Source: Trichomonas vaginalis G3
Lineage: Eukaryota; Parabasalia; Trichomonadida; Trichomonadidae
Length of the DNA: 64,000 nucleotides
Direction of reading: 5' to 3'
Assembly: GCF_026262505.1 (NCBI RefSeq)
Contig: NC_067206.1
Coordinates: forward strand, 23,265,896-23,329,895
A program made the position numbers and the translations under genes. Below are positions 50,556 to 63,030 of the stretch, in pieces; the first letter of the stretch is position 1, and every line of letters begins with the position of its first letter. Under the pieces are notes generated by a model that saw only the letters and a program-made list of their open reading frames with translations, was not told the origin of the DNA and ran no database searches.

Positions 50556-51336
50556 ATCATTAATAAAATTAAATGCTTCAGCAGCAGTGACTATCATCTT
50601 TCCTTATCTCTTTTCCTGACCTCAAAGGCTTTTTTGAATAGAAATTTTACCTTTTTCTTCAAATTTTGTTAGAGATTTAAGTACATTATGAATTACACTA
50701 TTCGATAATATTATTAGATCTATATGCAGATTATGTGAGCGTTTTCATATAGATTCCTTATTAAATCGCAATTTTTCTGTAATATTCTGATTCTATATGT
50801 CGAAATAAATCATTTGGCATTCTCAGATTTAAAAATACCTAGTAGTGTTTTGCGTGTAAAAGAGGTAAGGTTTACAAGTGTCACTTTTTACAATGTCGGA
50901 TTTTAATAGCATAATTGAGTTTTTGCTTGCGAAAAACGGAATTGGAGGCTATAAGGCACGGATATATGATCAATATCTCATAGCCTCCAATAGCTATTAT
51001 GAGGCTTCCAAACTTATGACAGTTTTATAAATATTTTTTATGATATTTAGTTTTTGTATGAGAATATGAGACTGCGAAGTGTTGACTTCGAGTCTTCGCC
51101 TTGCAGTCTCATAATCTTATATGAAAAATTTGCAAACATGGAGTTAATGCGAAACAATTTGACATGTAAACCAAAAATATATTAATATCTAATAATTATT
51201 TAATTAATACAATATAAATGATTTTATTTTTTCAGAATTAGAATTGGAATGATAACATGGCAGTTGTAGAGCTATGGTCCAAACTATATCTTCCAGATAC
51301 TTTTTTTAAAACATAAAATTTTTATTTCATATCAAT
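50556..51336. other. Intergenic stretch with two hairpins
   Basis: No gene. Hairpins at 50939-50995 (GGAATTGGAGGCTATAAGG.., related to the tiled modules) and about 51062-51112 (GAGACTGCGAAGTGTTGAC.. and complement). Flanks element C directly on the right. Confidence 0.45.
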
Positions 51337-51690
51337 AGTTAGTATACATATGTTGCGTACTGTGGCACTGCGCACCTACTTACCCATTATATGTGAATTT
51401 GACACTTTACAAAACCGTTAACGTACATTTTACAACACAAACGACAACACTAACTTAACCTTAAATATTTATAAAGCCGCCAACCACTTCACCTCACTAC
51501 TGTAAAAAATAAACGTTCTCACTTACAAAAGTATTGCAACTCCTCCCATTGCTGTGCTTCACTAACGACTTCACACGTATGAAAACATAGCACAAAAATA
51601 AATTTAGGTGAAGTGGTGAGATCTCACCTCTTTTTTCACCTGTTTTTTCACCCTGTTGAATTCATTGCTTTATAACTCTCTTCCTTTCTC
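51337..51690 (+). repeat. Left terminal repeat of element C, shortened
   Basis: Homologous to the Maverick B terminal repeat but lacking the 108-residue gene, of which only short flanking pieces remain (about 51520-51575). Contains the AGGTGA hairpin (51607-51653). Confidence 0.75.
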
Positions 51691-51906
51691 CAACTCTTCT
51701 AACTTCTTCTTAAGTTCAGCAATGTTGTCCTCATGAAGTTTAATCTTTCTCAAAATTCCTTCTTTATCTAATGGTTGCTTTATCTTTCTAAACTGAACTC
51801 TACTATCCTTCATAGTATGAATGTAAAAACCTTCTGGAATAGTTCCTGATTTAATGTATTCTACCAAAAACTTTTGTTTCATTGCTTCAGTGATTTTATT
51901 TGTCAT
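51670..51906 (-). CDS. Small conserved Maverick protein, 78 aa
   Basis: Differs from the element B protein (47665-47910) at only a few positions and lies at the same distance from the terminus with the same outward orientation. The coiled-coil tail EELEKGREL is retained. Intact. Function unknown. Confidence 0.55.
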   Translation of the reverse strand: MTNKITEAMKQKFLVEYIKSGTIPEGFYIHTMKDSRVQFRKIKQPLDKEGILRKIKLHEDNIAELKKKLEELEKGREL

Positions 51907-52602
51907 TTTACTCTAAGGTGAAGCTAGCACAGCGATAATGGATTTCATGACTTTTTAGTATTTCATGCAATCTTAACAGATAGCCTTACAAGTACTTCCA
52001 GTGTCCCTAGCTGTCCCTCCTTTTTATATAACTCCATGACATTTATAATCTCGCGAAACTTAACAGGTAGCATAACAGATTAAAATCAGATGAGGTTTTG
52101 AACCAAAATTTCTAAGCAACGTTGTCAAGGATTTTGAGGAACTAGGGACAGAGTGTGGCAAAGTCCAAGATTTAATTTATCTTCATCTGTTTCATCAGCT
52201 ATCTCATCTAATATGCCAATATTTTATTCATAACTCGTGGCAAACCCACTAACTTTCATTATGTTCATCTGCATGCTTCATCTGATAGAAAGTATGACTT
52301 TCATTAACTCTGTGAGATAATGAAAACTACTAGGGACAGAGACCATGCAAAGTTATGACTTTCATTATTTCCAGAACTTAATGAAAACTACTAGGGACAG
52401 AGACCAATGCAAAGTTCATGATGTATAATTTATTTCTCTCTAACAACAAACACAAAACTCCAACACTAACATCAAGTACAACTTCAGCAAAATGACAAAA
52501 CTAACAACAAACAAACTCCAACACTAACGACAAGTACTAACTTCAGCACAAATGACAAACACTAACAACAAACACAAACTCCAACACTAACGACAAAAAT
52601 AA
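51907..52602. repeat. Gene-free repeat region of element C
   Basis: Contains two to three imperfect repeats with CTACTAGGGACAGAGACC (about 52325-52415) and about three imperfect units of ACACTAAC..AACAAACACAAACTCC type (about 52440-52600). No coding frame supported. Confidence 0.5.
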
Positions 52603-52751
52603 ATGTCCTCACTTCTTAACAAAGTAATATGTGCTTCTTACACCACCCATAGCTCAAACGTTTCTTTTCAAACATCGATTGAAACTTATTTTGAGCCATT
52701 GGCTTTAGTCCTTTTTCTTCAAATACGCCAAGAAATCTTCTTCACATCTTT

Positions 52752-52946
52752 TCACCTCATAGCCTTCTTTAAATCCTCCTTGTTAAGTTCTATGAAATCC
52801 TTTATAACATTCTTTGTTGCAATGGCTTCTTCACGAACGACATCGTGAACTATTTCATCATTGCATTCACAGTATGAACCTCCTTCACTGTTCTCATGAA
52901 CTATTTCAACACTGTTCTCATGAACGACCTCCTTACTGTCTTTCAT
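52752..52946 (-). CDS. Hypothetical 64-aa protein overlapping the helicase stop codon
   Basis: The ATG overlaps the helicase TGA (ATGA, 52943-52946), suggesting translational coupling or a single transcript. N-terminal repeats VHENS-type (EVVHENSVEIVHENS). A frame change near 52760 may have removed the true end (..KEGYEVKRCEEDFL..). Function unknown. Confidence 0.35.
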   Translation of the reverse strand: MKDSKEVVHENSVEIVHENSEGGSYCECNDEIVHDVVREEAIATKNVIKDFIELNKEDLKKAMR

Positions 52947-53120
52947 AAGCGTTCAAAGTCTCCTTTACTCATTACTTCAATCTCATGCTTTTCACAGTAG
53001 TACTTAAACTCACTGTATATGTCTTTGTTGTATGTTATATTGCTTCCCATGTACTCCATGAATTTTTCAAGCACTTCCTCATAATTCACTGTTTCTTTCT
53101 TTCCACGACCTTCTAATATA

Positions 53121-54420
53121 GGGTGTCCAAAGGTGCGTTTAGCACAGCGCTCTATATGAGACTATTAAAGGAGATATATGCTGATTATAAATATATAATA
53201 AAAAATATGAATATATGTATATGATGAGTATGTTGTATTTTGGCGCCATGCCGGGATAAAAATGAATTTTGAGACAAGAGGCGGTTTCGCGGGAAATTTT
53301 GGCGGGATTTTTTCATTTTTTTAATGAATCATAAAGAAAACATCCTCGCTCTTGCAAAAAATGCAAAAGACTGTAAAAAAAATCTTACGAGACATTGGTA
53401 AAATGCTTCGGTATGGATGCTCCTAGCTATTCCACTGTAACGTATCATGTTAGGATGTGTATCACTTCATGAACAAAAGGCGCCCATCATAAAAATTGAC
53501 AAAAAATCGCCGGATCAAAGAGAAAATCAAAGCAATTCTTCAAGCGCTAGATGAAGACCAAGAGCATCACTCAGAAGGATAGAGGAGATGACAAAGATAC
53601 CACGTACAACAGTCAGTTATTATCTGCACAATTATTTGAACTACAAACTAGCGTATACACGTTGGGTTCCGCACAACCTTAATTCAGTTCAAAAAAAATC
53701 TAGAGTCCAATCTTCGAAAGAGCTTCTCTCTATATTGGGTGCGTATCAATCCAAGAAGTTTCGCTTTTTAGTAACAGGGGACGAGTCTTGGTTCAATATG
53801 CAACAGAAGCCAAAATCATGTGGATCCCGAAGGATGAAAATCCGCAAACATTCCCGAAGAAAAAAATTGACACACCAATGATGATGTTGTCGGTTTTTTG
53901 GGGCGTGAATGGCATCATCGCAATTGATATTCTTCAAAAACCTAATACGATGAATGCTCAGTATCTAATTGACAATGTTCTTACTCAAATTATCAATTCT
54001 GATGAGTTTGAGAAATCCAAACAACAAAAACAAAAGTTTGCAATTCATTTTGATAATTCAAGAGTTCACAAAAGTCATAAGGTAATGAATTACTTGGTGG
54101 AAAACAATGTCAAAGTTGTTCCAAACCCAATTTATTCACCTGATATTGCACCCTCTGACTTTTATTTATTCGGCACGCTAAAAAAGAGAGCTGAAGGACG
54201 CGAATTCGCGAGTCCAGATGATCTTGAAAATTTTGTAAGAGAGCAATTTGAGCAATTTTCTCATGATGATTTAAAGCGTGTCTTTCAAGCCTGGATCGAT
54301 CGCTGCGAACGCGTGATTGAATCCAATGGTGATTATATTTAAATAAACTTTATATATATGTAACTTGTTTATTTCTATTCGCAGTATTCAGGTTTGTGCT
54401 AAACACACCTTTGGACACCC
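53121..54420. mobile_element. Mariner element, copy 2, inserted in the helicase gene
   Basis: 1300 bp with the same ends as copy 1, flanked by TA (53119-53120 and 54421-54422). Excising it with one TA restores the helicase frame. The transposase (plus strand) is broken by several frameshifts. Confidence 0.85.
53323..54342 (+). pseudogene. Mariner transposase, frameshifted
   Basis: Same protein as copy 1 split over frames including 53588-53881 and 53788-54342. TGDESWF lies just before the break near 53795, and HFDNSRVHKS and YSPDIAPSDFYLF follow it. Non-functional as read. Confidence 0.75.
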
Positions 54421-56540
54421 TATATCATACTTGCTTCGTAAATATAACTTCTTGCAGAACCGTCTCGCTTTCTACTTCTCTTCACAAATTCTCTCATCTT
54501 GCCGCCAAATACATTTGAACTACATGCAAAGAATTCATTCTCCTTCGCAAATTCTTTATATCTTCTGTAGCACTCTGTACAATTCCATCCGGATACAAAC
54601 TTTTCATAGAACTCCTCGTAAAACATTTGGTAAGGTGTTTTGTTCATTTCGATGAGTTCTTGTTTAGCCCTGGTGAATGGTATCTTCCTTACATCAAATT
54701 CACTTAAATCTTTCTTCATGAAGTACGTCAGTAAGTTTGAATAAAACTCTTCATTAAAGCTTTCAATGAGATTTGAGAAATATTCGTAATTTCCTTTGGA
54801 TCTGCTGCTTACGTCAATGACAACAAATCTTCTGTCGTCTTTGTCAATCTTTACTGAGATGAAGTTGTTAGATATCATGATATATTACAAACATTCTCTA
54901 TCTTTCTTACTGGCTGACACTTCTGATTTAAGTCCAACTGAGTCTCTGTTACTATTGACTTTAGTGTCGTGGTTCATGACCTTAGACGTATCGCATGAGC
55001 TTAGTTCATTGCATACGATGAGCTTCATGTTCTCAATAGCAGCATTGAATCTACCAACCACATTCTCTATTGCCGTTATATTATTGTTGGCGTACTTGCT
55101 AATGAGCTCGCATAGAACATTACTAAGTACATTCTTACCAGTTCCTTGCTTTCCTGTTAACAAAAGTACTGTTCCAGTCTTTCCACAAGGATTTTGAACG
55201 ATGTAGGCGAACCAGTTCAAAACATACTCATAAAGCTCTTCATCCTCATTACATATGACATCGTGAACATGTTTCAAATATCCTTCAATAATGCATTCAT
55301 CTACTTCATTTCAGTACCTCATACTCATATCCTCTGAAATAGCTGTAAATGTCATCTCTTTCGTCAAAGAATCTCATGCCTGACTTCATAAGATAGTTCT
55401 TGTTCTGACCCGCTTCATAAATCATCAGTGCGTTCACATCCTTCTCTTCAATACGTCCTACATAAACACTCTTCATGAGCTTATTGAATTCCTTGCTATC
55501 TACTGACACAAGTGTTGTTGTGTCTCGTATTCCATCATAATCTTTCACTAGATATGTCATACGTGCTCCGTCAATAACGACAACACATCTTCTTAAGTCA
55601 TTTATAACACTAGCTATGTCAATACCTTCTTCACTCATGTACTTATTTCTCCTCAAGTCCTTTAGTGTGAAAGTGTCTCTAAGTTCTATTTCAAGCAATT
55701 CATTTACACATCCTTTGCAATACTTCTCTATAAATATTTCTGTCGTTCTTTACTAAGTTTCTTAACAGCTCTGAAGAACCATGTGTTTTGACTCAAACAT
55801 CCTTCACAACTTCTCTCATTCATTCCTAGTTCTTTCATGTCATTATCTTCAACCTCTATGGTCTCATTGACTAAGGTCAAAGGGTTCTTAGTCATTGCTG
55901 GTCTTATCTGAAACAATGTTTGTGCAACAGGTTTAACTAGTTCAGCAACGTCCTTCCTTAATATGAATAGCTGTTTCCACTCATCTTTGCTAACAGTTCT
56001 TTCATAAACCACTGACAGTAATGATTTCATTTACTGACCTTAGACACTTATGTTCTATCATTTGTATTGCTTTTGTGTAAGGCTTTCGTGAGCATAGGTT
56101 GTATATGTCATTCCTGCAATGTTCATTCATACCAATAGTACTAAATCCTTTCTTTGCTGTTGAGTGCATAATATCCATTAGTTCCTGTGTTCGTATTGCT
56201 GTCTCATAAAATACAACAAGACCTTTGTCATCTATGACGTACTTACCGAAAACATTGCTTATATTCTTTAACCATGAAATAACATCCTCATTCATGCTGT
56301 CAAACATGAAGTAGGTCTTACATACTCTTCACTTATAAGATACTCCACAAATACTTGTTAAGCTCTATGTCCTCGTGAGCGATTTCATTAGGTTTGATAT
56401 TAGTTCCTTTTGTCATTGCTGTCATGTACTTCACTCTCATAGTTCCTTTCAATAGCTTAAAAATACTTTATTGTTTCATAACTGCTCTAAATTCTGTTCA
56501 AAACTCGTACAACATAACTTTTTAACATTAGTGAAAGAAC

Positions 56541-57239
56541 ATGAGCGAAACAACAACATCTAACATTACAGAAGAAGTCAATGACAATGCCGATGAAAAC
56601 ATTACAGAAGGAGCTAGTGAAAATATTGACGAGTTCAGTGAGGAAGAAGATATTGAGGATGTCAATGAGAACGTTAGTGGGGAACAAACTCAATGGAAAC
56701 ATTGAGAAATCATGAAGATTATGAGATTTGTACGAATATCCTTTTACTATTCGTCGAAAGAAAGACAAACATATTATGAGTGAATGCTTAAATAATTATG
56801 GTTATATTGTGCTTAGTTTAAACAACAAATGTACTTAAAGCATAGAATTATTGCAGAACAGTGGATTGAAAATCCAAACAATTTGAAAGAAATAGACCAT
56901 ATAAATCATGATAGAACGGACAACAGAATCTCAAACCTTCGTTGGTGTTCTAGATCTGAAAACAATAGAAATAAAGCAAGTATGGCGATATAGTTTATGA
57001 GTTCGTTGATGAAATTTCTGAAGAAGCTGTTGAATTAACAGATTATGGTAGGCATTCGTTTGAGTTCTACTACTATGTTGAGAATGAGGACGCATTCTAT
57101 TATTATACAGGTCTTAACTATCGAAAACTTCATAAACTTTACAAAAACAGGTGCTGCTTATGTTTGTATGATAGATACAGAAAACAAGAGTGTAATCTTA
57201 TTCATAAACAAATTCAAACGCTTGTACGGCTTCATGTAG
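56541..57239 (+). pseudogene. HNH endonuclease-like protein, left-arm copy, frameshifted
   Basis: Inverted duplicate of 62226-62930 with several single-base losses (for example near 56690, 56733, 56830 and 56980), so no long frame survives. It shows the same decay as the neighbouring helicase copy. Confidence 0.7.
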
Positions 57240-57399
57240 GACAAACATTATTTTTCAACACTAACGCCAACACGTAGGACAAACATTCATGACTAACATT
57301 ACTGTATAACATAGACACTAACTTCATATAGAACCGAGCAACTTTCTAACTGTCGACATTCTTCCACTTGCTTCAAACACTAATGAACGTGTCAAAATG

Positions 57400-59620
57400 A
57401 GCGTAAAACACTTTGTCAAGACTTCTTCGTATATGTTTTGTCATGACTTCTTCGTAAATGTTTTGTCATGACTTTGTCAAGATTTCATCATAAATCTTTT
57501 GTCATAAGTTCTTCGTATATGTTTTGTCAAACTGCATCGAAACTAAACGTAAATGCTTTGTCATGATTTCTTCGTAAACACTTTGTCAAGATTTCTTCGT
57601 AAATGCTTTGTCATAACTTCATCGTAAATGTTTTGTCATAACTTCATCGTAAATGTTTTGTCATGACTTCATCGTAAATGATTTGTCAAACTGCATCGTA
57701 AATGCTTCATCGAACTTAAACGTAAATGTTTTGTCATGACTTCATCGTAAATGCTTCATCGAACTTAAACGTAAATGTTTTGTCAAGACTTCATCGTAAA
57801 TGATTTGTCAAGACCTCATCGTAAATGATTTGTCATAACTTCTTCGTAAATGATTTGTCATAACTTCTTCGTAAACACTTTGTCATGACTTCTTCGTATA
57901 TGTTTTGTCATAACTTCTTCGTAAATGATTTGTCAAGACCTCATCGTAAACACTTTGTCATAACTTCTTCGTAAATGATTTGTCATAACTTCTTCGTAAA
58001 TGATTTGTCAAGACCTCATCGTAAACACTTTGTCATGACTTCGTCGAACTTAAACGTAAACACTTTGTCAAAACTTCTTCGTAAACACTTTGTCATGACT
58101 TCTTCGTATATGTTTTGTCAAACTGCATCGAAACTAAACGTAAACACTTTGTCAAAACTTCATCGTAATGAACGTAAATGACCAAAAATAATTTTTAGGT
58201 GAAGAGGTGAGATATCACCTGTTTTTTCACCTAATTTTTCACCCTCGCCGCTTAGCGGCTCAGACCCTTTGGGTCTCGTGAATTTTCATGACTTTGTCAT
58301 GATTTCATCGTATATGTTTTGTCAAGACTTTGTCATGACTTCATCGTATATGTTTTGTCATAACTTCTTCGTATATGTTTTGTCATGACTTCATCGTATA
58401 TGTTTTGTCATGACTTCATCGTATATGTTTTGTCAAGATTTCATCGTAGATGCTTTGTCATAACTTCTTCGTAAATGTTTTGTCATAACTTCTTCGTAGA
58501 TGCTTTGTCATGACTTCATCGTATATGTTTTGTCATAACTTCTTCGTATATGTTTTGTCATGACTTCATCGTATATGTTTTGTCATGACTTCATCGTATA
58601 TGTTTTGTCAAGATTTCATCGTAGATGCTTTGTCATAACTTCTTCGTAAATGTTTTGTCATAACTTCTTCGTAGATGCTTTGTCATGACTTCATCGTATA
58701 TGTTTTGTCATAACTTCTTCGTAAATGTTTTGTCATGACTTCATCGTATATGTTTTGTCATGACTTCATCGTATATGTTTTGTCAAGATTTCATCGTAAA
58801 TGATTTGTCATGACTTCATCGTATATGTTTTGTCAAGATTTCATCGTAGATGCTTTGTCATAACTTCTTCGTTGATGCTTTGTCATGATTTCATCGTAAA
58901 TGCTTCATCGAACTTAAACGTAAACACTTTGTCATAACTTCTTCGTAGATGCTTTGTCATGATTTCATCGTATATGTTTTGGCATAACTTCTTCGTAAAT
59001 GTTTTGTCAAGGTTTCATCGTAAATGATTTGTCATGATTTCATCGTAAATGTTTTGTCAAGACTTTGTCAAGATTTCATCGTAAATGATTTGTCAAGACT
59101 TCATCGAACTTAAACGTAAATGATTTGTCAAGATTTCTTCGTAAATGCTTCATCGAACTTAAACGTAAACACTTTGTCATGATTTCATCGTAAATGTTTT
59201 GTCAAGACTTCGTCAAGATTTCATCGTAAATGCTTTGTCAAGGTTTCATCGTAAATGACCAAAAATAATTTTTAGGTGAAGAGGTGAGATATCACCTCTT
59301 TTTTCACCTGTTTTTTCACCCTCATGAATTTTCATGACTTCATCGTAAATGTTTTGTCATGACTTCTTCGTAAACACTTCATCGAACTTAAACGTAAACA
59401 CTTTGTCAAGATTTCATCGTAAATGCTTCATCGAACTTAAACGTAAACACTTTGTCATGACTTCATCGTAAATGATTTGTCAAGACTTTGTCAAGGTTTC
59501 ATCGTAAATGATTTGTCAAGATTTCATCGTAAATGATTTGTCATGATTTCATCGTAAATGTTTTGTCAAGACTTTGTCAAGATTTCATCGTAAATGATTT
59601 GTCAAGACTTTGTCAAGACT
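57400..59620. repeat. 25-bp tandem repeat array, left arm
   Basis: Dozens of units of the type TGACTTCATCGTATATG + TTTTGTCA, with variants TTC/ATC and interspersed AACTTAAACGTAAA blocks. Two AGGTGA hairpins (58197-58244 and 59272-59320) and a twin mini-hairpin (58247-58276) are embedded. The period is not a multiple of three, so reading frames here are meaningless. Confidence 0.9.
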
Positions 59621-59779
59621 TATGAAGGAGGTGTTGAAGATGTTATACCATCTAAGAACTTGAGAGAGTCGAAGCCAACACATCTGGGACCATTAGAGCG
59701 GGAGTACTGGAAAGACAAAAATATGCCAGAAAGAATAAGAAAATTCTTCTAAACTTTTTCATTAGATGTAAATCAGACA
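59621..59779 (+). pseudogene. Relic of the Maverick integrase 3' end
   Basis: The 159 bp match the last 42 codons of the element B integrase (..GPLEREYWKDKNMPERIRKF) plus its 3' flank ATTAGATGTAAATCAGACAAA, with a few differences. It lies at the centre of the palindrome and is present once. Confidence 0.85.
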
Positions 59780-62060
59780 AAGTCTTGACAAAACATTTAC
59801 GATGAAATCATGACAAATCATTTACGATGAAATCATGACAAAGCATCTACGAAGAAGTTATGACAAAGCATTTACGAAGAAGTCATGACAAATCATTTAC
59901 GATGAAATCTTGACAAATCATTTACGATGAAACCTTGACAAAGTCTTGACAAATCATTTACGATGAAGTCATGACAAAGTGTTTACGTTTAAGTTCGATG
60001 AAGCATTTACGATGAAATCTTGACAAATCATTTACGATGAAACCTTGACAAAGTCTTGACAAAACATTTACGATGAAATCTTGACAAAGTGTTTACGTTT
60101 AAGTTCGATGAAGTGTTTACGAAGAAGTCATGACAAAACATTTACGATGAAGTCATGACAAAACATTTACGAAGAAGTCTTGACAAAACATTTACGAAGA
60201 AGTTATGACAAAGTCTTGACAAAACATATACGATGAAATCATGACAAAGCATCTACGAAGAAGTTATGACAAAGCATTTACGAAGAAGTCATGACAAAGC
60301 ATTTACGATGAAATCTTGACAAAACATTTACAATGAAGTCATGACAAAGCATTTACGAAGAAGTCATGACAAAGCATTTACGATGAAACCTTGACAAAGT
60401 CTTGACAAATCATTTACGATGAAGTCATGACAAAGTGTTTACGTTTAAGTTCGATGAAGCATTTACGAAGAAATCTTGACAAAGTGTTTACGTTTAAGTT
60501 CGATGAAGTCATGACAAAACATTTACGATGAAATCTTGACAAAGTGTTTACGTTTAAGTTCGATGAAGTGTTTACGAAGAAGTCATGACAAAACATTTAC
60601 GATGAAGTCATGACAAAACATTTACGAAGAAGTCTTGACAAAACATTTACGAAGAAGTTATGACAAAGTCTTGACAAAACATATACGATGAAATCATGAC
60701 AAAGCATCTACGAAGAAGTTATGACAAAGCATTTACGAAGAAGTCATGACAAAGCATTTACGATGAAATCTTGACAAAACATTTACAATGAAGTCTTGAT
60801 AAAACATTTACGAAGAAGTTATGACAAAACATTTACGAAGAAGTTATGACAAAGTCATGACAAAACATACACGATGAAGTCATGACAAATCATTTACGAT
60901 GAAATCTTGACAAAACATTTACGAAGAAGTTATGACAAAACATTTACGAAGAAGTTATGACAAAACATATACGATGAAATCTTGACAAAACATTTACGAT
61001 GAAGTCATGACAAAACATTTACGAAGAAGTCTTGACAAAACATTTACGAAGAAGTTATGACAAAGTCTTGACAAAACATCTACGAAGAAGTTATGACAAA
61101 GCATCTACGAAGAAGTCATGACAAAGCATCTACGAAGAAGTTATGACAAAACATTTACGAAGAAGTTATGACAAAACATATACGATGAAGTCATGACAAA
61201 GCATCTACGAAGAAGTTATGACAAAACATTTACAATGAAGTCATGACAAAGTCTTGACAAAACATTTACGAAGAAGTTATGACAAAGTCTTGACAAAACA
61301 TATACGATGAAATCATGACAAAGTCATGAAAATTCACGAGACCCAAAGGGTCTGAGCCGCTAAGCGGCGAGGGTGAAAAATTAGGTGAAAAAACAGGTGA
61401 TATCTCACCTCTTCACCTAAAAATTATTTTTGGTCATTTACGTTCATTACGATGAAGTTTTGACAAAGTGTTTACGTTTAGTTTCGATGCAGTTTGACAA
61501 AACATATACGAAGAAGTCATGACAAAGTGTTTACGAAGAAGTTTTGACAAAGTGTTTACGTTTAAGTTCGACGAAGTCATGACAAAGTGTTTACGATGAG
61601 GTCTTGACAAATCATTTACGAAGAAGTTATGACAAATCATTTACGAAGAAGTTATGACAAATCATTTACGATGAGGTCTTGACAAATCATTTACGATGAA
61701 GTCTTGACAAAACATTTACGTTTAAGTTCGATGAAGCATTTACGATGAAGTCATGACAAAACATTTACGTTTAAGTTCGATGAAGCATTTACGATGCAGT
61801 TTGACAAATCATTTACGATGAAGTCATGACAAAACATTTACGATGAAGTTATGACAAAACATTTACGATGAAGTTATGACAAAGCATTTACGAAGAAATC
61901 TTGACAAAGTGTTTACGAAGAAATCATGACAAAGCATTTACGTTTAGTTTCGATGCAGTTTGACAAAACATATACGAAGAACTTATGACAAAAGATTTAT
62001 GATGAAATCTTGACAAAGTCATGACAAAACATATACGAAGAAGTCTTGACAAAGTGTTTT
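59780..62060. repeat. 25-bp tandem repeat array, right arm
   Basis: Inverted counterpart of the left array (unit TGACAAAACATTTACGATGA + AGTCA), again with an AGGTGA hairpin (61373-61420) and the mirrored twin mini-hairpin (61339-61368). The arms correspond position by position over the outer part (coordinates sum to about 119615). Confidence 0.9.
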
Positions 62061-62225
62061 ACGCTCATTTTGACACGTTCATTAGTGTTTGAAGCAAGTG
62101 GAAGAATGTCGACAGTTAGAAAGTTGCTCGGTTCTATATGAAGTTAGTGTCTATGTTATACAGTAATGTTAGTCATGAATGTTTGTCCTACGTGTTGGCG
62201 TTAGTGTTGAAAAATAATGTTTGTC

Positions 62226-62930
62226 CTACATGAAGCCGTACAAGCGTTTGAATTTGTTTATGAATAAGATTACACTCTTGTTTTCTGTATCTATCATACA
62301 AACATAAGCAGCACCTGTTTTTGTAAAGTTTATATGAAGTTTTCGATAGTTAAGACCTGTATAATAATAGAATGCGTCCTCATTCTCAACATAGTAGTAG
62401 AACTCAAACGAATGCTTACCATAATCTGTTATTTCAACAGCTTCGTCAGATATTTCATCAACGAACTCATAAACTATATCGCCATACTTGCTTTTATTTC
62501 TATTGTTTTCAGATCTAGAACACCAACGAAGGTTTGAGATTCTGTTGTCCGTTCTATCATGATTTATATGGTCTATTTCTTTCAAATTGTTTGGATTTTC
62601 AATCCACTGTTCTGCAATAATTCTATGCTTTAAGTACATTTTGTTGTTTAAACTAAGCACAATATAACCATAATTATTTAAGCATTCACTCATAATATGT
62701 TTGTCTTTCTTTCGACGAATAGTAAAAGGATATGTCGTACAAATCTCATAATCTTCATGATTTCTCAATGTTTCCCATTGAGTTTGTTCCCCACTAACGT
62801 TCTCATTGACATCCTCAATATCTTCTTCCTCACTGAACTCGTCAATATTTTCACTAGCTCCTTCTGTAATGTTTTCATCGGCATTGTCATTGACTTCTTC
62901 TGTAATGTTAGATGTTGTTGTTTCGCTCAT
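62226..62930 (-). CDS. HNH endonuclease-like protein, 234 aa
   Basis: Acidic N-terminus with repeated ENI-type blocks (1-45), then a NUMOD4-like start (WETLRNHEDYEICTTYPF) and an HNH_3 motif: LKHRIIAEQWIENPNNLKEI followed by DHINHDRTDNRISNLRW and SENNRNK. The C-terminal domain (VEITDYGKHSFEFYYYV..) resembles the TIR-borne 108-residue Maverick protein. Such HNH proteins cut DNA as homing or mobility enzymes, and here one may aid element spread or recombination. Intact in this arm, and divergent from the helicase gene. Confidence 0.75.
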   Translation of the reverse strand: MSETTTSNITEEVNDNADENITEGASENIDEFSEEEDIEDVNENVSGEQTQWETLRNHEDYEICTTYPFTIRRKKDKHIMSECLNNYGYIVLSLNNKMYLKHRIIAEQWIENPNNLKEIDHINHDRTDNRISNLRWCSRSENNRNKSKYGDIVYEFVDEISDEAVEITDYGKHSFEFYYYVENEDAFYYYTGLNYRKLHINFTKTGAAYVCMIDTENKSVILFINKFKRLYGFM

Positions 62931-63030
62931 GTTCTTTCACTAATGTTAAAAAGTTATGTTGTACGAATTTTGAACAGAATTTAGAGCAGTTATGAAACAA
63001 TAAAGTATTTTTAAGCTATTGAAAGGAACT

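Larger units (their letters stand above)
52943..56440 (-). pseudogene. SF3 primase-helicase, left-arm copy, frameshifted and cut by a mariner
   Basis: Fragments 56002-56307, 55728-56030, 55306-55698, 54885-55277 and 54420-54878, plus 52943-53118 beyond the mariner, follow each other in order and match the intact right-arm copy. They include a P-loop GKQGTGKNVL, a Walker B-like MKLIVCNELSS, and ISNNFISVKIDKDDRRFVVID, a D5/SF3 sensor region. The N-terminus (YVRPYFMFDSMNED) may be a primase-like domain. Full length would be near 730 residues. Its broken state contrasts with the clean right arm. Confidence 0.75.

Noticed and set aside
57975-61640. Open frames within the 25-bp arrays (for example 57975-58181, 60414-60596, 61434-61640)
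   Set aside because: The repeat period is not a multiple of three, so frames cycle through the same bases. No start context or conservation beyond the repeat.
57400-62060. CRISPR array
   Set aside because: Repeats are directly tandem without unique spacers, and the host is eukaryotic.
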